From the NCBI GenBank assembly GCA_946221035.1, contig CAMIME010000037.1:1-23902 (forward strand): a DNA stretch of 23,902 nucleotides, read 5' to 3'. The stretch is from an uncultured Campylobacter sp. (GTDB taxonomy: Bacteria > Actinomycetota > Actinomycetes > Mycobacteriales > Mycobacteriaceae). This document shows positions 21,276 through 23,902 of the stretch, piece by piece. A model generated the notes under the pieces. The model saw nothing but the letters and a program-made list of their open reading frames with translations, made no database searches and was not told the origin of the DNA. The translations under genes were made by a program, and so were the position numbers. The stretch's first letter is position 1. Each line of letters starts with the position of its first letter.

Positions 21276-23681
21276 ATGACTGGAATCCAGGTCCGAGACG
21301 CCCACCTGCACAATCTCAAAAACGTCGATGTGGACATTCCGCGCGGCCAGCTGGTGGCGGTGACGGGGGTATCGGGCTCGGGTAAGTCGTCGCTCGCGTT
21401 CGGCACCATTCACGGGGAGGGGCAGCGCCGATACTTCGAGTCGGTCGCCCCGTTCGCGCGTAGGCTGATCGGTTCCGCCGTGGACCCGCAGGTGAGCCAG
21501 GTGGAGGGGCTGCCCCCAACGGTTGCGCTGGAGCAGTCGACGTCCGGGGGAGGGGCGCGCTCCACGGTGGGGACGGTCTCCGCCCTGTCCAACAGCATCA
21601 GACTGCTGTACTCGCGCGCCGGTGACAACCCGAAGGGCCTGTACTCCGACTCGTTCTCCCCGAACACGCCCGAAGGCATGTGTCCCACGTGCCAGGGCAC
21701 CGGAGTGGTGCACGAGCCGACGGAGGCATCGATGGTGCCGGATCCGACCAAGTCGATCGAGAATGGTGCGATCCAGGCGTGGCCCGGCGCGTGGGCGGGG
21801 AAGAACTTCCACGACATTCTGCAGACGCTCGGCTACGATCTGGATTCGCCGTGGCAGGACCTGCCGAAGAAGGACCGGGATTGGATCCTGTTCACGGAGG
21901 AACGCCCGGTGGTTACGGTCAAACCGCTTCGAAGGGCGGATCAGATCCAGCGCAACTACGAGGGCACGTGGCGCTCTGTGGCGAGCTACCTCACCAACAC
22001 GCTCGCGGAGACGGAGTCCGACACGCTGCGCAAACGCGTCCTTTCCTACATGGAGTCGCGGGTGTGCGAAACCTGCGACGGGCGCCGCCTCAACCCGGAG
22101 GCACTGAAGGTGACCTACGCCGGTATGCCTATCGACGAGCTAGGGGCCCTGCCCCTCGACCAAGTCCACGAGGTGCTGGCAAAGCAGGAGCCAGAGAAGG
22201 GCTCAGCGGAGGACCTGCTGCTGAAGCAGATCCTGCCGGCGTTGCAGTCGGCACTCGATTTGGGGCTGGCGCACTTGAGTTTGGACCGCCCCGCGCCGAC
22301 GCTGTCCGCGGGCGAGCTTCAGCGCATCCGGCTCTCGGCCCAGCTGCGCTCGGGGCTATTCGGCGTTGCCTATGTGCTCGACGAGCCGTCCGCGGGACTG
22401 CATCCTGCCGAGCGCGGCGCGGTGCTTGACATTTGCCGCCGCTTCATCGACGCCGGTAACTCCGTGCTGTTGGTGGAGCACGACATGGACCTTGTAGCGC
22501 AGACGGACTGGCTCGTAGACGTGGGCCCGCTCGCCGGCGAGCGCGGCGGCGAGGTCGTCTACTCCGGCCCCACCAGCGACTACCGCGGCGACAGCCCCAC
22601 AGCCCGCGCACTAGCCAACCGCGAGCTTTCGCTTCTCGACGACCCCCGCTCACCCACCGGCTCCCTCACCCTCACCGGTGTGCGGGCGCGCTCCATCGAT
22701 GGCCTTGACGTCACGTTCGGGCTCGGCCAGTTCACCGCCGTTGCTGGCGTATCCGGTTCGGGGAAGTCCACGTTGGTGAGCACGGTCCTCGCCGGCGTGC
22801 TGCGCGAAGGGGCGTCCACCGTGGTGGAGGATGACGATGGGGATGAGGGGGAGACCGGATGGGGCGTCGATAAGCGTGATGGCTTTGATGCGGTGACGCG
22901 GGTGGTGCAGATTACCCAGAAACCCATCGGCCGCACGCCGCGCTCCACCTTGGCCACGTACACCGGACTTTTCGACGGCGTGCGCAAACTCTTCGCCAGC
23001 ACCGACGAGGCGAAGCGCAGGAAGTGGACCGTGTCGCGCTTTTCCTACAACGTGAAGCAGGGCCAGTGCCCGACCTGCGGCGGCGCCGGCAAGATCGAGG
23101 TGGAGCTCGTGTTCTTGCCCGGTTCCTACACCACCTGCCCGGATTGTCATGGCGCTCGCTACAACGACGAGACGCTCGAGGTGACGTGGGAGGGCCTGAA
23201 CATCGCGGAGGTGCTCGGGTTAACCGTGGACGAGGCAGCAGACGTATTCGCTGACGAACCAAGGATTTATCGCGCGGTGGAAACGCTGCAGGCAGTCGGC
23301 CTCGGCTACCTCACGCTCGGCCAGGGCGCGCCGGAACTTTCCGGTGGTGAGGCGCAGCGCATCAAGCTGGCCACCGAGCTGCAACGCTCCCGCAATTCGC
23401 GCCGGGGCCACACCGTCTACCTGCTCGACGAACCAACCACCGGCCTCCACCCCGCCGACGTGCAGCTGCTGGTGACGGAGCTCAACAGCCTTGTCGACGC
23501 CGGGCAGACCGTCATCGTGGTTGAACACGACCTGTCGGTCCTCGCGCAAGCGGACCGGATCATTGAGATGGGCCCCGGCGCTGGTGCCGAGGGCGGGCGC
23601 ATCATCGCCGACGGCACCCCAGCCGAGCTAGCCGCATGCGACACGGCGACCGGTCGAGTGCTCGCGGCGAGGTCCGCCTAA
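21276..23681 (+). CDS. UvrA-family ABC ATPase, short form without UvrB-binding domain
   Basis: An 801-residue soluble tandem ABC ATPase. First half: Walker A TGVSGSGKSS (30-39), zinc module with CPTC (Cys136/139) and CETC, signature TLSAGELQRIRL, Walker B VLDEPSAGLHP. Second half: Walker A GVSGSGKST, zinc module CPTC and CPDC, signature LSGGEAQRIKL, Walker B LLDEPTTGLHP. Between the first Walker A region and the first zinc site there are only about 100 residues. The frame passes directly from RLLYSRAGDNPKG to the zinc module, so the UvrB-binding domain of normal UvrA is missing. This is the class II UvrA/DrrC type, linked in some species to DNA-drug tolerance; its role here is inferred. ATG 21276 follows a TACCCT -10 by 7 bases. 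A tandem repeat array begins right after its stop. Confidence 0.88.
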   Translation: MTGIQVRDAHLHNLKNVDVDIPRGQLVAVTGVSGSGKSSLAFGTIHGEGQRRYFESVAPFARRLIGSAVDPQVSQVEGLPPTVALEQSTSGGGARSTVGTVSALSNSIRLLYSRAGDNPKGLYSDSFSPNTPEGMCPTCQGTGVVHEPTEASMVPDPTKSIENGAIQAWPGAWAGKNFHDILQTLGYDLDSPWQDLPKKDRDWILFTEERPVVTVKPLRRADQIQRNYEGTWRSVASYLTNTLAETESDTLRKRVLSYMESRVCETCDGRRLNPEALKVTYAGMPIDELGALPLDQVHEVLAKQEPEKGSAEDLLLKQILPALQSALDLGLAHLSLDRPAPTLSAGELQRIRLSAQLRSGLFGVAYVLDEPSAGLHPAERGAVLDICRRFIDAGNSVLLVEHDMDLVAQTDWLVDVGPLAGERGGEVVYSGPTSDYRGDSPTARALANRELSLLDDPRSPTGSLTLTGVRARSIDGLDVTFGLGQFTAVAGVSGSGKSTLVSTVLAGVLREGASTVVEDDDGDEGETGWGVDKRDGFDAVTRVVQITQKPIGRTPRSTLATYTGLFDGVRKLFASTDEAKRRKWTVSRFSYNVKQGQCPTCGGAGKIEVELVFLPGSYTTCPDCHGARYNDETLEVTWEGLNIAEVLGLTVDEAADVFADEPRIYRAVETLQAVGLGYLTLGQGAPELSGGEAQRIKLATELQRSRNSRRGHTVYLLDEPTTGLHPADVQLLVTELNSLVDAGQTVIVVEHDLSVLAQADRIIEMGPGAGAEGGRIIADGTPAELAACDTATGRVLAARSA

Positions 23682-23701
23682 CACTCTGCCGCTGCATAGT
23701 G
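23682..23701 (+). terminator. Imperfect hairpin immediately after the uvrA-like gene
   Basis: CACTCTGC and GCATAGTG form an 8-bp stem with one mismatch and a 4-base loop, starting one base past the stop codon. Its sequence resembles an inverted copy of the CTATGCC/GGCAGAG part of the downstream 41-bp units. No T-run follows, so termination is uncertain. Confidence 0.3.
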
Positions 23702-23902
23702 GTCTCAACCTGTGGTTGAGGGATCTATGCCGTGGCAGAGTGGTCTCAACTGGTACTTGAGGGTGCTATGCCGTGGCAGAGTGGTCTCAACTGGTACGTG
23801 AGGGTGCTATGCCGCGGTAGAGTGGTCTCGACCTGTGCTTGAGGGTGCTATGCCGTGGCAGAGTGGTCTCAACTGGTACTTGAGGGTGCTATGCCGTGGC
23901 AG
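23699..23902. repeat. 41-bp tandem repeat array, five units, continuing beyond the window
   Basis: Units begin at 23699, 23740, 23781, 23822 and 23863, each opening GTGGTCTC and closing TGCCGTGGCAGA or a variant; the fifth lacks its last base at the window end. Units two and five are identical; the others differ at a few sites. Each unit holds two dyads: CTCAA...TTGAG (in unit one a perfect CTCAACC-TGT-GGTTGAG) and CTATGCC-GT-GGCAGAG. There is no open reading frame of interest and no spacer between units, so it is not a CRISPR array. Confidence 0.9.

Noticed and set aside
23699..23902. CRISPR array
   Set aside because: Units are directly adjacent with a 41-bp period and no unique spacers, and no cas genes are nearby.

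Overview
The window is high-G+C actinobacterial DNA that I read as a Corynebacterium chromosome. The gene order follows, with gaps, the ilvA / treY-relS / glgX / his-operon / trpC-like / lgt / pyk stretch I know from Corynebacterium glutamicum. The basis is family recognition by eye plus remembered gene order; no search was run. Many genes begin with an ATG 7-9 bases after a TANNNT -10 hexamer and have no ribosome binding site. That leaderless layout is typical of the group.

Left part (1-7200). The N-terminus of a secreted Pro/Thr-rich protein runs off the left edge on the minus strand. It is followed on the plus strand by ilvA (threonine dehydratase), a YigZ/IMPACT-family protein, a two-helix membrane protein and an S4 RNA-binding protein. 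These converge on a minus-strand pair: treY (maltooligosyl trehalose synthase) and a stand-alone RelA/SpoT-type alarmone synthetase whose start codon lies inside the treY 3' end. A conserved hypothetical gene precedes treY.

Middle (7200-14000). A minus-strand group holds a TetR-type regulator, glgX (glycogen debranching) and a DEDDh exonuclease-BRCT protein that starts inside the glgX stop codon. glgX and treY both act on glycogen or maltodextrins. Divergent from the TetR gene are a lipoprotein and a four-helix membrane protein. The latter overlaps tail-to-tail with a YbjN-type protein.

Right part (14000-21075). This matches the C. glutamicum hisDCB-orf1-orf2-hisHA-impA-hisFI operon with most histidine genes missing. 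orf1 (small membrane protein), orf2 (MFS transporter), a HisH-like gene and impA remain. hisD, hisC, hisB, hisA, hisF and hisI are absent from the locus. The HisH-like protein is an intact reading frame but has lost the catalytic Cys and His, so it looks like a pseudoenzyme. Downstream come a Trp-associated membrane protein, a TrpC-like protein that is also altered at conserved active-site positions, lgt and pyk. The simplest inference is a histidine auxotroph whose his operon has eroded to a residue of non-his genes and a repurposed or decaying HisH.

Right end (21075-23902). A pair of perfect inverted repeats lies between pyk and a short UvrA paralogue lacking the UvrB-binding domain. Directly after that gene begins a 41-bp tandem array with at least five units that runs off the window.

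Other notable structures: two tiny upstream ORFs (at 11562 and 14066) whose stop codons lie within or against the Shine-Dalgarno of the following gene; hairpins and inverted repeats in the TetR-lipoprotein intergenic region; and a 17-bp palindrome at 7207.
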